Shown here: piece after piece, positions 24,496 through 36,100 of the stretch | Layout: each line of letters opens with the position of its first letter | How positions within the stretch are numbered: position 1 is the stretch's first letter | NCBI RefSeq assembly: GCF_910592395.1 | Contig: NC_088323.1 | Span: 2,914,001-2,978,000 of the forward strand | DNA length: 64,000 nucleotides | Reading direction: 5' to 3' | Origin: Lineus longissimus | Taxonomy: Eukaryota; Nemertea; Pilidiophora; Heteronemertea; Lineidae | Position numbers and translations under genes: made by a program | Notes under the pieces: model-generated | Database searches by the model: none | Told to the model about the DNA's origin: nothing | The model's input: the letters and a program-made list of their open reading frames with translations, nothing else

Positions 24496-25885
24496 ACAAG
24501 TGGTCGTTGCACTTATCGTTCTAAATCCTCTGTTTTAGGGTGGCCCCTTTTGGCCGAAATTTTAGGTTTTTTAAAAGCTTAAAACCTTTATTTCTAGGAG
24601 TGTAGTATAGCTGTAACAATATGTCTGGCTCTCTAAAATTTTATATCTCGTGACCTTTGGGTGTATAGGGAAGACTTTTCTGTAATCATCAGCCCTCCGA
24701 GTTCGAGGAGAAGTTCACGTACTATGGCTTCAGTTATTTGATTGAAACACAACCATTGTTATACGATACCAACTGTAATCGATCGACCCGAGGAACATCA
24801 CTTGTGTGGCTTTTTGCTGGCCACACGCGGCCGAAGCAGCTGATGATTTTTCATAATCTACCCTTATTTTGAAAGTTCTCACATGAAAGTACAAGTGCTT
24901 ACACATAACCTTTGCTCGGGACATTTAACCATAACCGAAGAATGACCTGATTACTCGCTGTGCTATTAGCCGAACCGCATGCAGTAGTACCTCATGCACG
25001 TATATTCCCGTGTTTAGATATTGTGTCTTATATTTTGCACCCTAAATGATACAGATTTTGGCCGCCTGTGAGCCACTCGATGAACTAAAATAACTGCTGT
25101 TAGTTTGATATTAAAGACAATTACGTATAATTGGGTTTGGCCCATGGCCTACCCCCCCCCCCCCCCCCTCCGCTTATGGCGGCCAAAGACTTTTCGACTG
25201 ATCTGCTGTCAGGATAGGCCTATTGGCTCACGCATAGATTTCAAAATTTGGGGAGGCCCCATGGCCAGACTGAAGATGATACGCCTTCCACTGAAAAAAT
25301 AGTTTGCTCCGCCCCCGCGTATATAGAGTATTGACTTACCAAATCACTATCCGATCACCATGCAGTTCATTGTGAAGAGTATCCTATTTCAGTGCCCATT
25401 CACTTATATTGCTTCCTCACCTTATATTTACGGCTGCGATTGATAGATTTTGACACACTCGCAAAGACCTGCCGCGTCGAAGTGAGACATCGCTCAAATG
25501 GAGTCCGGTCCAGCCCGATGTTATGGTAAGTCACCATTATTTCATCGCCGTTACCAGTATTGTTGTTGTAGTGCTCTCATCCAGAAGGAGAGCACCTGTT
25601 ACATGTAGCAGTCTTTACCCCCCCCCCCCCCGGAAAAGTGTTTTTACCTAATGTGACCGAGTAAGGTATGGTTCTAAAGAGAACAAAGACCTTACGGTTT
25701 CCTTTGTCCTGGGATAATTAGTTCTACTGTATGATTTTGGTGAAGGGTAAACTACAGTACCAAAATATTTTCATTTCTTCCTGCGAAAACTCATAGAAAT
25801 GTCGTCATCCACCACAAATAATTCGAGGCATTCTAAAGTTTTACCGCAGGCATTTCTGTGAATTGCAATCAAAATGGCTTCAGGT
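24496..25885. other. Convergent spacer with poly-C runs
   Basis: This lies between the convergent receptor 2 and receptor 3 genes. It holds C runs at 25152-25168 and 25618-25631. No gene is supported. An open frame around 25105-25302 crosses the C run and looks like chance. Confidence 0.4.
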
Positions 25886-27415
25886 TTATTCCTTTCCCTT
25901 TAGATGCCGTGACCAACAGGCAAATTTCCTTATCACGCCTTTTGTGTCATTTCTAAATTTACTTCCGCCAGCCACGATATAAAGATAAAAATTGATGGAA
26001 TAATTACTGAACCAGACTGTACCCAGTATCGCGTTCTCAAGAACGTATCTCAGATTCCAATACGGATTCTTCATCTCGTACATCGACGCAACCTCTGGGA
26101 TATCGATAACAAAATAATGTATCCGAAGAGGAAGTGACGTTACAACATATGCAGCGGAAATGAAAATCAACATCCGTGTGAGGTGGGCTGACTCCTTCTG
26201 TTGGCGATTCCTTGAACTCGAACTTTGAGATTGGTGCAGTTTTTGTCGGTTTTTGGACGCCCGTTTCACTGTGACGATTATGATGATGTTACATATTGCA
26301 ATGACAGCAAATGGGAGGAACGTTCCGAAAATCATGTAAAACGCACTCGTGAGGACTTCAATGATTGGTTGGCCTGGTACGGATATTATCAAGACCTCAA
26401 AACCTGAAAAAAAACAATGTTTTATTTAACCAATTACGCTACTCTCAGCCCCGGAGCCTTAGGTCCTGCTTGTCCTATAGCTTTCCCTGCGATCAGCACT
26501 GCTACAGTTGTATAGTGTATTTTTCTTAATTTGCTTTAAACCGTGTTTTTTTTCATGTCTACCTAACCTTACCTGTTTTCGGGTCCTTGATATATCGATA
26601 TGTAAAGAAAGTATTCAAGTTCAAACCCGCAATGACAACAAACGACGCAGCGACGATCCGCTTAGTTCTTGTAGTAGAACATAGATGACGGGCTGCTAAA
26701 GGGAACCTCACTGCAACCAAGCGGTCACATGACATCATTGCGAGGAAGACCCCGGATGCCATTGCAAATGTGTGCTCGAAGTACCATGCAATCCTGAAAT
26801 TTGTATATCAAAAACTGGGTTTAAATGTCCCGGTGTTGACGGCTCGATCACGAGTTTACTCGATTTGGATGGAGCGCAATTTGGCACCCGACCGAGTATT
26901 CCCGTGTCTTTGTGGTCTCAATCAACTAGTCTATTTATTCGATAGTGTGCGTTCAGAAGAGAACAGGGTATACATGTATAGCTTCATACGGTATCAGTTT
27001 TATTTGGGCACTTCCCTGCAGATATAGCATACGCTCGATTTGGCAGCGTGATCGACGTCACAGTTCGAAACCAGCATCATTCTGCAAGAGACACACACTC
27101 AGTATTTGAGAGTTAAAGGAATAAAACCTACTTGAATATGTATTCCCTTGGGATGACCAACTCCGTTCCGTGGTCAAAGTTCGTCAGAGGAAATTGCCAA
27201 ACAAGTTGCACAAGCACGCATGTGTCACTAACGGCCAATGCCAGCATGTAAATGCACATTGACACTTGTTGGTTTTGCGCATAGGTGGCGACAAACCCGG
27301 AAATGACGTTGCCAGGAATTCCAAAAGTGACCAGACCGATCCATGTATATTTTGTGAATGCTTCAACTGCAAGTTTAAGGTACGGGTGGTCGTCGCTAGA
27401 AGGCTCTGTTGTCAT
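25886..27415 (-). CDS. Class A neuropeptide-type GPCR without Cys3.25
   Basis: Seven-helix receptor of 340 aa in three minus-strand exons: 27415-27132, 26793-26573 and 26403-25886. Junction phases are 2 and 1 and all splice sites are canonical (TTCAA|GTAGGT, TTTCAG; ACAG|GTAAGG, TTTTCAG). Exon 1 has ATG, TM1 with GIPGNVISGF and TM2 with LALAVSDTCV. Exon 2 has TM3 with SCDRLVAVRFPL and TM4. Exon 3 has TM5-7, a basic third loop (VKRASKNRQK), and a degenerate TM7 motif (NFYLY for NPxxY) typical of peptide receptors. The conserved TM3 cysteine, 25 residues before the DRL arginine, is replaced by Phe, and the second extracellular loop has no cysteine partner. It resembles FMRFamide or orphan invertebrate peptide receptors; ligand unknown. 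Confidence 0.87.
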
Positions 27416-28451
27416 GGCTGTAGTTTGATTTGATGGCTTGGTGGAATAGTATCGTCTTTCTCGTATTTATACTTTATTACTTCTGCAAGTCATTATTTAC
27501 TTGTCGGTGATCATCCAAATTGCTAAAAACCTGATGAAACAAAGCTGTTACAACATAGCCCACTAACACCAGGCGACGCAATTTGTGTCGCTCTTTCGCA
27601 TCGAGGCTGCTCTTGTCCGCTATCAAGTTCTTCCACCACAGATTCTCGGTAGATGTATGCGTACCGAGTTATCCAGACCGCCGTAAAAACCAATTTTAAA
27701 GCCTCCCTCTGCACAATGACGTTCAAGTCATCGTATTTTCAAGGGTTGACACATACACAATTCTGACATGCTCGTTCGTTCGTATGAGCAACCCTGAATT
27801 CTGCGATTATCAACCCTTGAGAGAACCATGAGGAAATGTAGTATTTCAACAAAATCATCTCGCTTCATTTGAAAAACGAGTTATATGAATTGAAGTTATG
27901 GTAAGATATCGACACGAATGTAAAGTACATGACTAGGCATCAAACGATTAAATCCCTATGAATTCTGATTGTGGAAATGGGAATGACTGGTCGTTTTCCA
28001 CAAAATGTTTCGACCGGGATGCGATGACACGGCATCGCGGGGCTCAGTAATGTCTGAAACAGCGGGTGTCACGTAGTACGAGGCCGACACAATGAAATTA
28101 CAGTGTGTCCGCCGATGATTTTGTCGCCTGCTTTTGAAATTGGCCGATATGTAATGATCGAGTTCTCAAGTTTCCGCCTAATATTTTTTTTCATCGCCTG
28201 GAGGTGAACTCTTCAGCATTATATTCGATCGGTAGACGGAAGGTTTCTACGAGGTTCAAACTTTGAAACGAGATCTGGGCAATTTCTGGTAATGATTTCG
28301 TGCATTGCGCTCAAATTTCTTCACTTCGCACTTTAGGCCAATACAGCATGTTTCTCAAAAATTAATTTATCTTTTTGTCCTCTATTGGAGGAATCTGGAA
28401 AAAACAATCGATGCCACCATGTTATACCAACTGCGATTATTCTCTTTTTAG
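27416..28451. other. Divergent spacer between receptor 3 and hormone gene
   Basis: This probably contains the receptor 3 promoter and the missing first exon (start codon) of the bursicon-like hormone gene. I could not identify that exon: it needs an ATG and a phase-1 donor. Nothing else was recognised. Confidence 0.4.
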
Positions 28452-29077
28452 GTAAAATCCAAATCCTGTGCCTTTCACTCCTATGGCTGGTCATTCTCAC
28501 AACACCCTCTAACGGTCAGATATCGAAGAGAGATGTTGCGTTATGCGAAAAGACGGCTATGAATTTAATCCTTCATCCACCACCGATGATTGCCGATCGC
28601 TGCCCGAAGACAATAGTTCCAACCATCGGATGTAGAGGGCATTGCAACTCGTACTCGAAAGTAGACATGGCGTATCCGTTTGAGATTACCAGGTCATGCA
28701 GGTAAAAAGATTTACCGTAAACTGTTTCTACATCTACATTGTTGGGGGAGTGCCTAGGGTGTGCCCAAGTCAATCTTCCTTCCTCTATTTTCAGCTGCTG
28801 TACCCCGACCTCTTTTGCGATCGACCTAGTGATTATGAGGTGTAAGGATGGCCAAAATATCCGTCGGCCCTTCCGCTACGCCCGGGACTGTATATGCAGG
28901 CCTTGTGACAACCACGACAAGTATAACGCCTACGCCGAAGTGGGCCTGGAGAAGAGGGCCGGCCATGTTTGGAGCAACCATGAACAAGTCATCGCCGAGG
29001 TGAAACGCAGCGGTGGAGGGGAATCGAATCTTTTCGGCGACATCTCCGGGGATGGGTCACTGGCGTCGGTGTTGTAA
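28452..29077 (+). CDS. Bursicon-alpha-like cystine-knot hormone (5' end missing)
   Basis: Secreted cystine-knot glycoprotein hormone subunit. Two exons are seen, 28452-28701 and 28795-29077, joined in phase 2 (TGCAG|GTAAAA; TTTTCAG). An upstream acceptor (CTCTTTTTAG) and the absence of an in-frame ATG show that a first exon lies further upstream. A hydrophobic signal peptide (ILCLSLLWLVILTTPSNGQ) precedes a domain with eleven cysteines: CEKT, DRC, GCRGHCNSYSK, RSCSCC, MRC, RDCICRPC. This spacing, the CRGHC and SCCxP-like core and the terminal CxCRPC match bursicon alpha better than bursicon beta, gremlin or GPA2/GPB5. A basic, acidic and glycine-rich tail of about 60 residues follows. In arthropods bursicon acts through the LGR receptor Rickets; none of the adjacent GPCRs has LRRs. 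An AATAAA lies at 29429. Confidence 0.75.
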
Positions 29078-29428
29078 ATTGAACTGCCTTTTGACGGACT
29101 TCTGACCCGGGCTTTAGACCTAGCCTCTTTCACATGGCGCTCATGGATATGAAATGACCGGGCCGAAAAGCGTGTCTTTGGCGGAAATTCCTACCCCGTG
29201 TCATCTTAACACTTGTCTTATAAATCAAATGTATACCACTTTTTTCAAACAGTAAGTAGGAAAGGTATGCTTTCACCGTAGAGTTGCCGTTGCGATGGCC
29301 AACTCAGTAAAACTTTACTTTACGCGGCTCCCGAGTGATTTTCTCCGCCCCTTTATGGCCATGTCAAAGACTGTGAGAGCCTAAAAAGGGAACATTCGGT
29401 TTTGGTGTTGTGATCAGTTAAAAAGCAC

Positions 29429-29434
29429 AATAAA
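29429..29434 (+). promoter_or_regulatory. Candidate polyadenylation signal of the hormone gene
   Basis: AATAAA about 350 bases past the stop codon of the bursicon-like gene. Confidence 0.4.
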
Positions 29435-31722
29435 AATAACTTCTCTCATCATTTTTCTGTTCTGCAAGGCATGTCAATCTCGAATGGATTCATTTATCAA
29501 AAAACCTGCCAGTCATAATGATAGCTGATCATAATTTGGAGAACATGGTCCTGTTTACCAAATGTTTACCGCGAGATCAATGCGCTGCGTTTAGAATAAC
29601 CAACCCAGGTGTAAATTGTTGAGAGATAAATTGGAGAAATGTCGGATGCGACACCTGAGCAGTGATAACCTGTAAATATTTCGCGCGGTGGGGTTGGCCG
29701 CGGGCGGGTAACTGTCAGTAGCAGGATAAGTAGGAAGATTGTTCAGCTTCGCCTTTATATTATGTTTTCCTTGGCTCCCCTCCCGCTCCGCCGGCCCCAC
29801 ACTCTCCAAATTCTAGCGGTAAATCACTGCTCGTTCCCCTACCACTGGAGCAATGAAAACCCCCACCACAGCAGGCATAAGCTCAATGTGACAGGCGCAG
29901 AATTGCCATGATTTCGGGGGAATCTTCTTTGAAAAGCATATACATGTACACGTATATTCAATGCAGCGCCTATTCTCAATTCGGGGATCCGCCCAGCTGC
30001 CGGAATTCACGTGCAACTGGTAGTCCAACAAGGCGGCGTAAACACTCGCGATGAGGTTATGTATGAAAATCGATTTGATTCGATTCACAGTTTCACCACC
30101 AGGGGACGTTTGCTGAAAACGGGAAAGTATTGCAATTTCATTAAAATCTAATGGCCCATTTTTATAACCTACTACCAGCAGTGTGCAACTACGACTAGCA
30201 TTTGTCGAAAGCTCGCGGAGCTGAAGAGATTTTAGAGAAGTTTGAATCACGACTGGCTTGCACCTGGGAATCCATGTTTATGCGGAAGTGAAGCGTGGGT
30301 GACCCATGTCTACTGTGTGAGGTTCCCCCGGGGTGATGATACTGAAACCGGACAAACCTGGCAAAACAGCTTTTCTTTCATCGTAGGCCATCATTGCCTT
30401 GTGGCCTGCCACGAACGCTATGCAGTATTCAGCTTACCTACTTTTTGCAGGACGTTTTGAGCCAGGCTTGTTCCAGGCGTTGTTAGAATGACAGCAAGGT
30501 GTGTCATTGATTCTAGTTTTAATGGCATACGCCGTTCGTTAAAAATTTGAAATTTATAATTGAATTTGAATCGAGCTGAACGTAGCGGTTGAAACATTTT
30601 GACCTTGACCTAATTTCCAAGGTCACGGAGGTCAACTCTGTTACCAAATTCCTTTTATTCGTATCATCGTTCCTGGCCATTTCATTGTTGCACTGTACTA
30701 TCTGTCAAGTGATTATTCCCAGGAAGAAAGTCACATCAGAAAAACTCTTCTTGAAAGTCAGTGACCCATTAAACCCCCATATCACCCCTGTCATCTCGTC
30801 CCGTCCTTCGCTGTCGTCAACAAGATGGCGCTCAGCAGGTGTCATCGGGGGATGATGACGACGGAACACACCTGGCAACCGCGTCCGTCACAAACCGGCG
30901 AGTTTTTCTTCTTTGGTAACATTTCTCGACTGCCAAAATGTTTGTTATACCCCCCCCCCTTCCTATCTCACTTTGATACAGAACCTGTTCGAGGCCCACA
31001 GAGCCGGTTGGCGGTCATACAACTTTTCTTCTTGGAGATGAGCAGACCACATCAAGTAACGCTTTTTCTACAAATGCAAATGTCGGCCTAATTAGAGGGC
31101 TTTGCGGACCACACATTGACCACTGTTTTAGCATTGTGAAGATTGACGATTGTAAAGATTTCGCCAAATAAAATCTCGTCCTCGGTTCCTTTTAGCGATT
31201 TCCTTTGGCGTCGAAATTTCCTTTTACACCTGATGACGACTATACAAGGTCCATACTTAGTGACCCAAATTCAAAATTTAGTAGGCCTAACCAAGTATTG
31301 TGTCTCTTCCAGTCAGCTCATAAATTTTGTAAGTTGCAGCTGCATGCCGGCATGGTTGGCGTGTTGACGTGTGACAAGCCCGAAGATAGGTTTCCCATGG
31401 CCCCAGGTAGTCTTTGATCGAACGGGAACAAGCCGGATGGTGACAGGCCGGAGCCGCACGCCAGTCACTCGACAGGTATCTGGGTCAGTCACGTTCGAAA
31501 CAATAAAACGTTACAACATATACATGTACCAGTAGCACTTCCTTGAAATAAAAACAATTAAAATCTTTGCTGAAAGAGATATTATGTACGGTAGACCTGG
31601 AAAACGATTTTGACAAAATGTGTATGGAATGTATACTATAAGCGTTTTTTCAGGGCTCGGCTTTTCAAAACCGGTTTTGTCACTAAATCTTGGCGTTACA
31701 TGTAAGTCCAAGGCGTCAAGTT

Positions 31723-31886
31723 AAGGGTTGACCATAGGCACCGTCGTTTTGGCTGGAACTTGAAGTCCTAAAGAACAGCCACCCAGGTTTTGAATGGGCA
31801 TTTACTTCCTTTGAAGGAGATTTTTAGTAGGCCTACGCGTATTTCAAGTTCTAGCCAAAATGGCGGTACCTCTGTTCAACCCTTTC
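31723..31886. repeat. Imperfect inverted repeat (foldback element)
   Basis: Left arm 31723-31765 (AAGGGTTGACC ... TTTTGGCTGGAACTTGAAG) pairs with right arm 31842-31886 (TTTCAAGTTCTAGCC ... GTTCAACCCTTTC). About four fifths of bases match over roughly 43 bases, with a spacer of about 75 bases. No coding capacity. It is probably a foldback/MITE-type element. Confidence 0.6.
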
Positions 31887-31964
31887 CTTTACGAGCGTTA
31901 GTGACAAAGTTTGTTTTGAACAACCAGACCCTGGTTGACCAGGGGCAGTAGATCTATCATGCAG

Positions 31965-32223
31965 TTATGTATGTCCGTCTCGCTTGCTGTACGATATACA
32001 TTCCGTGCATTGACGGATCAGGACCTGGTCTGTCCATTCGGTGCGTGCCGTCCAACCATGCCTTTGTTTCCTCTATCTCTCCTCACGGAGTGCAGACAGC
32101 TTCCAATATCGATGAGAAAACATCATCAAGGTGCACCGCCAATATTTTCACCTGTTCTTCATTATTGCACCTGATCGTCAATCAGAACTCATTAAGATGG
32201 TGTAACAGCAAAAGATTCGCCAG
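31965..32223 (+). other. Candidate exon of unknown protein
   Basis: It has an acceptor (ATCATGCAG), then an open frame with an ATG at 31967 and cysteine-containing, protein-like sequence (IDGSGPGLSIRCVPSNHAF near its start), then a CCAG|GTATAT donor in phase 2. No partner exons or family were recognised, so this may be chance. Confidence 0.2.
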
Positions 32224-32922
32224 GTATATGATGCTTCCGCAGGTGTAAAACTAAAAATAAACATCAATTTGCGGGGAGCTTCTAGTACATAGTTGGTAAT
32301 CACAACCATATGTTGCACCATTTCAGCAAAATGAGCAGAATTTCGCATAGATTTGCTGAAGGATGATAACATTTTTGTGCCAGAGTTTAGATCAACTGAG
32401 GGTGAATTTGGTCGTAGACTGGAGCGAAACCGTGGCGAAGAAATCGACGGTCGACTTGATTGATACAATGAGTTTGACTTAATGCTGGAGCCACGGTCTC
32501 TGCATGATCGTGTTCTTTTAGCTTGTTTTAATGGCCATTCTCCCAGGCTCATGATGACAGGTTTACTTTACAGGGATACAAAATTTGAATTATCTTTTGC
32601 ACTAGGTTTTAAAATATGTATCCTCTGTGTCTGTTATGTTTGCGTTGCGTTTCAAGGGGAGGACAGACACCCAAGAAAAGTTGGCCGGAGAATGTTTGAA
32701 TTTTAAAACATGATATCGTAAGTCTAAATGGGGTATCTGAGCATCCGCATTGTTTATCCAAACTATTGGTAGAATGAAATTTGAAGAAAAAAAATAAGAT
32801 GAGCAACCAACAGTATTTCTAATTGTTCTCCTTTATGTCATCTATTAAAATAGGATATAGGCTAAAATATTCGTAGAAATCAGTCTCCGAGAATTCTTAG
32901 GACTACAAGCACGTACACTTAC

Positions 32923-33139
32923 CTGCCATTCTGTATAGTATATGTTTTTGTGGCCTGATTGCAATGTGAGAAACCCACCGGAAATCTAGTTTCCTGGCAT
33001 CTGCAAGTCCTGCATTCTGGTGCATTCTTGTGGTGTAACCAGCAGACGGCTGGCCTATCGATATTTTGTACTCTCTCAACTGTTGCATGAAGTTTTCACA
33101 AACAAATGTTGTGCAATGATACGTACGTCTAGGCCTTCT
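32923..33139 (-). other. Candidate minus-strand exon of unknown protein
   Basis: It has an acceptor (ACATTTGCAG), an open frame of 72 codons (RRTYHCTTFVCENFMQQL near its start, KHILYRMAG at its end) and a strong donor GCAG|GTAAGT in phase 1. A further open segment upstream on the same strand (about 33219-33430) ends in a GTATGT donor-like site. Nothing in it matches a family I know. It could belong to an unrecognised small gene. Confidence 0.3.
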
Positions 33140-36100
33140 CTGCAAATGTGGTCACCAGATGTGAGAAACATTCCAGAGAAAAAACAACGCAGTGCGTGTT
33201 TACATACAACTATAAGCATCATAATTCTCCATAACTCAGGGTCTAACAATCCCAGCTGCAAATGCATTATAGAAGGAAACCCCGTTGCTGGCGCGTTTCT
33301 AAAACAGGTTGCAGATTTGGCCGCCAAGGGGACATGTTTTGATGGTCCGCAGGGGTCGAGGGAAAATGTGGCAGCAATATGGCGAACATCTGGAACGATT
33401 ATACACATTGCATATTTCGTTTGCATCATATATATGCGATGAATTTGTTTCCCTCTAAATTTACATGTCGAGGCCAATGAAAAGCATCGACGACACACAG
33501 TGGAAAACAACTGTCGTGTAAAAAAGCGCAAAATGAAATACCATTTTTTCATGATATCATCTATTTATTCCTATTTACAATAACATGATAATAGCCTGCT
33601 AATAACCATGGACTAAGTTACTCCAAGATAAAATTGATACCAATTACAATACGTCTCCCTACCCGATGTCACAGTTTGTGAATACAAATATTGATATTCT
33701 TCTGAAATATAATATCCCTTGAAGTTCATTTCGAGAGGAATATAACTGCCGCGTACTACTAATTTTGAAGATACTGCTACAGCCTTCTTCACCAATGAAT
33801 CACTTAGCACACAGGCAATTATATCCAGCATATCCAAATCAAAAAGATTCGTACCGGTAAATGTCGGCTGCATCTCAGTCGTAAATAGCCCTGGCAAACC
33901 CACACGCCCGGAAAGTCACCAAACCATACGTTGTCTGGAGATCTCTCGATTTGTTGTCCCTCTGCAAATATAAAAATAAGACAAATGGTCGAAAATCGGT
34001 AAAAGTGTATATTATAATCATACATGTACAACATGAAAACGATTTTACCAAGCATGTCCTAGGAGATGCTGAAATGTTTAAATGTGTTCCAGAGAAAAAG
34101 TGCGACTCATCCTATCTGATCTTGTCATTGATGTGTTTAATTGGTTATATGTGACCCCTGACCCCTGATATTGTAATCGGGTCCATTTTCACTGAGAAAA
34201 CACCACCAACACGCCCGAATTGATAGGATGTTATGATAGGCCAATCACAAAGATAAAGAATTGCTAACTTTACCTCACGCTTTTCGTTGGGGGGCGTGAT
34301 AATCGAAAGGTAGTGTTTGTTTTCTCAGGAATACCAATCCGAGATTGCATGCGGCATATCCCTGAAATAATACCTCAAAACCCTTGTCAAAACCCTCAGG
34401 ATTTTGGAAAGGTCGTGGAGCAGTTCTTACTGGGGGAGTACACTAAATCCCCCCCCAAAAAAAAAAATATCAACGGGTTTTTCAAGCGGATGTTTGGCAC
34501 TGTATGGCCTAGTGACCAAAACGGCTAGCTCCCGTGCCCGTTTCTCGGACCACGTCGAAACAGAGGAAAGAGAGGAAAGCAAGGAAAGGGCTAAAATCAT
34601 CTGCATCGAAACAGAGAATACAGAGAAAAAAGAGGGAACAGACGACTGGCCTTGGTCTGCAGCCGATATCTGGGTCATATGGTAAAATCTGCCACCGTAC
34701 CGCAGGCACATGAAGGCTTGAGTTTTGACCTCAGTGGGCCTGTGACCATATCCACCTATGTACCTTCATCACATCATAATAAAGATGTTATGATGAGACT
34801 GCAGCATAATGGAAGGGTTAACTTGAGTAGCAGGATTATCATTACGATCATCGTCGATGATTTACCAACGCTGTGATCGGATTGAGGTCGATTAACGGCA
34901 AGCTGAGATATATCTGACCCAGTCATCTCATCTGCATATTTCCAATCATGGAGTTTCTTCGTATTTGCCACCTCTGTCAAAGTGCAATTTCGGACTTCCG
35001 TTCAGCTTGTTCAGGAGCAAGTACAACAGAATGCCAACCGGGCTACCAATGTTTTACAAGTCATTAATTCGTTCATCTTTATAATGAACCTAGTCCGATG
35101 ATCGGCTATCACTGAACACTTGTTTTGGGTGGAAAGTATGGCTATGAATGTGAAGGCAGACGAGAAGTCCCAAATTTGTGGCGAATCGAGATATTTTCCC
35201 AGGAACACTCAGTTATGAATGATGCTTCCCACGGTTTGTTCTAGCCCCTATACCGTAGAAACCCCTCCTCCCTGCCCGTGGCGAGATGGGATCTTGATAC
35301 AGTTTATGGATATAGGCTTTTAGCTAAGCGGGATTCTAAGCTTAGCGAATTAATTCAAGTTGGATGCACCGAGCCTTGGGTCAGCAGGGTAAATATTTGC
35401 ATACCCTCGGGAGAATGAAGCAATTAGATAAATACAAATGTACATTATGAGAAAAATATGTGCAATATGTACGCTGAGAGCCATGCAGGGTCACATCAGG
35501 TGCACGTATTTATGAAATTAAAATCGAAATGACCAGTTGCAATAACATTCTTTACATGCAAATCCTAGTCTTAAAATGGCTTAAAAATGGCCCAAAAAGT
35601 GGTTATTTAGCAAAAATCTTCTCATGAACACTTGAGTTGCCAAACTTTCTTTTACGACAAAAATCTGAGCGAGTCATGTCTTAAATTGGCGACAGTGATC
35701 ACAAAACCAGATGAGCTGACGAGTAAGGTATAATTTAGTGACGCAGGTGAAAAAGCATTTCGGTGTACCCAGCAACGACCAGGCCCCGGAAACCAGAGCC
35801 ATCACCGTGTAGTCCGACTTAAAACCCCGGGTATGGATCAACTCTCCACCTGAGTTTCTCGCACGAATTGCGAGCCTATTGTTCTATCATTAGTTACAAT
35901 TTCAATCCGGTGAAAAAGTTTAAATCTTTAACACGTGGAACTAAGAAGATCGCAAAGTTTTACCGCGCATGGTTCCAATGGTTGCCATGCAAAATCATCA
36001 AGTCTCGAGTGAGAGGGGTGTTACAACTTCTCGAAGAGGTTGCGTTTCTCATTGTTACCTACATATATGTGGCCCGCTCTTTGGAAATGACTTTTCAGTG

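Noticed and set aside
25105-25302. 65-codon open frame crossing a poly-C run
   Set aside because: The proline run comes from the homopolymer and there is no other coding evidence.
29813-30250. 145-codon minus-strand open frame
   Set aside because: No signature, no membrane or repeat pattern and no splice borders that extend it. A frame of this length is expected by chance in this amount of DNA.
32178-32552. 124-codon minus-strand open frame with a Ser/Arg-rich part
   Set aside because: It has no recognised domain, no clear splice donor at the end of the plausible part, and it overlaps another candidate on the opposite strand.
33613-33903. 96-codon minus-strand open frame, somewhat protein-like
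   Set aside because: The frame begins with GTG and is preceded by an in-frame stop inside the segment that a nearby acceptor would open, so the splice site and reading frame do not fit together.
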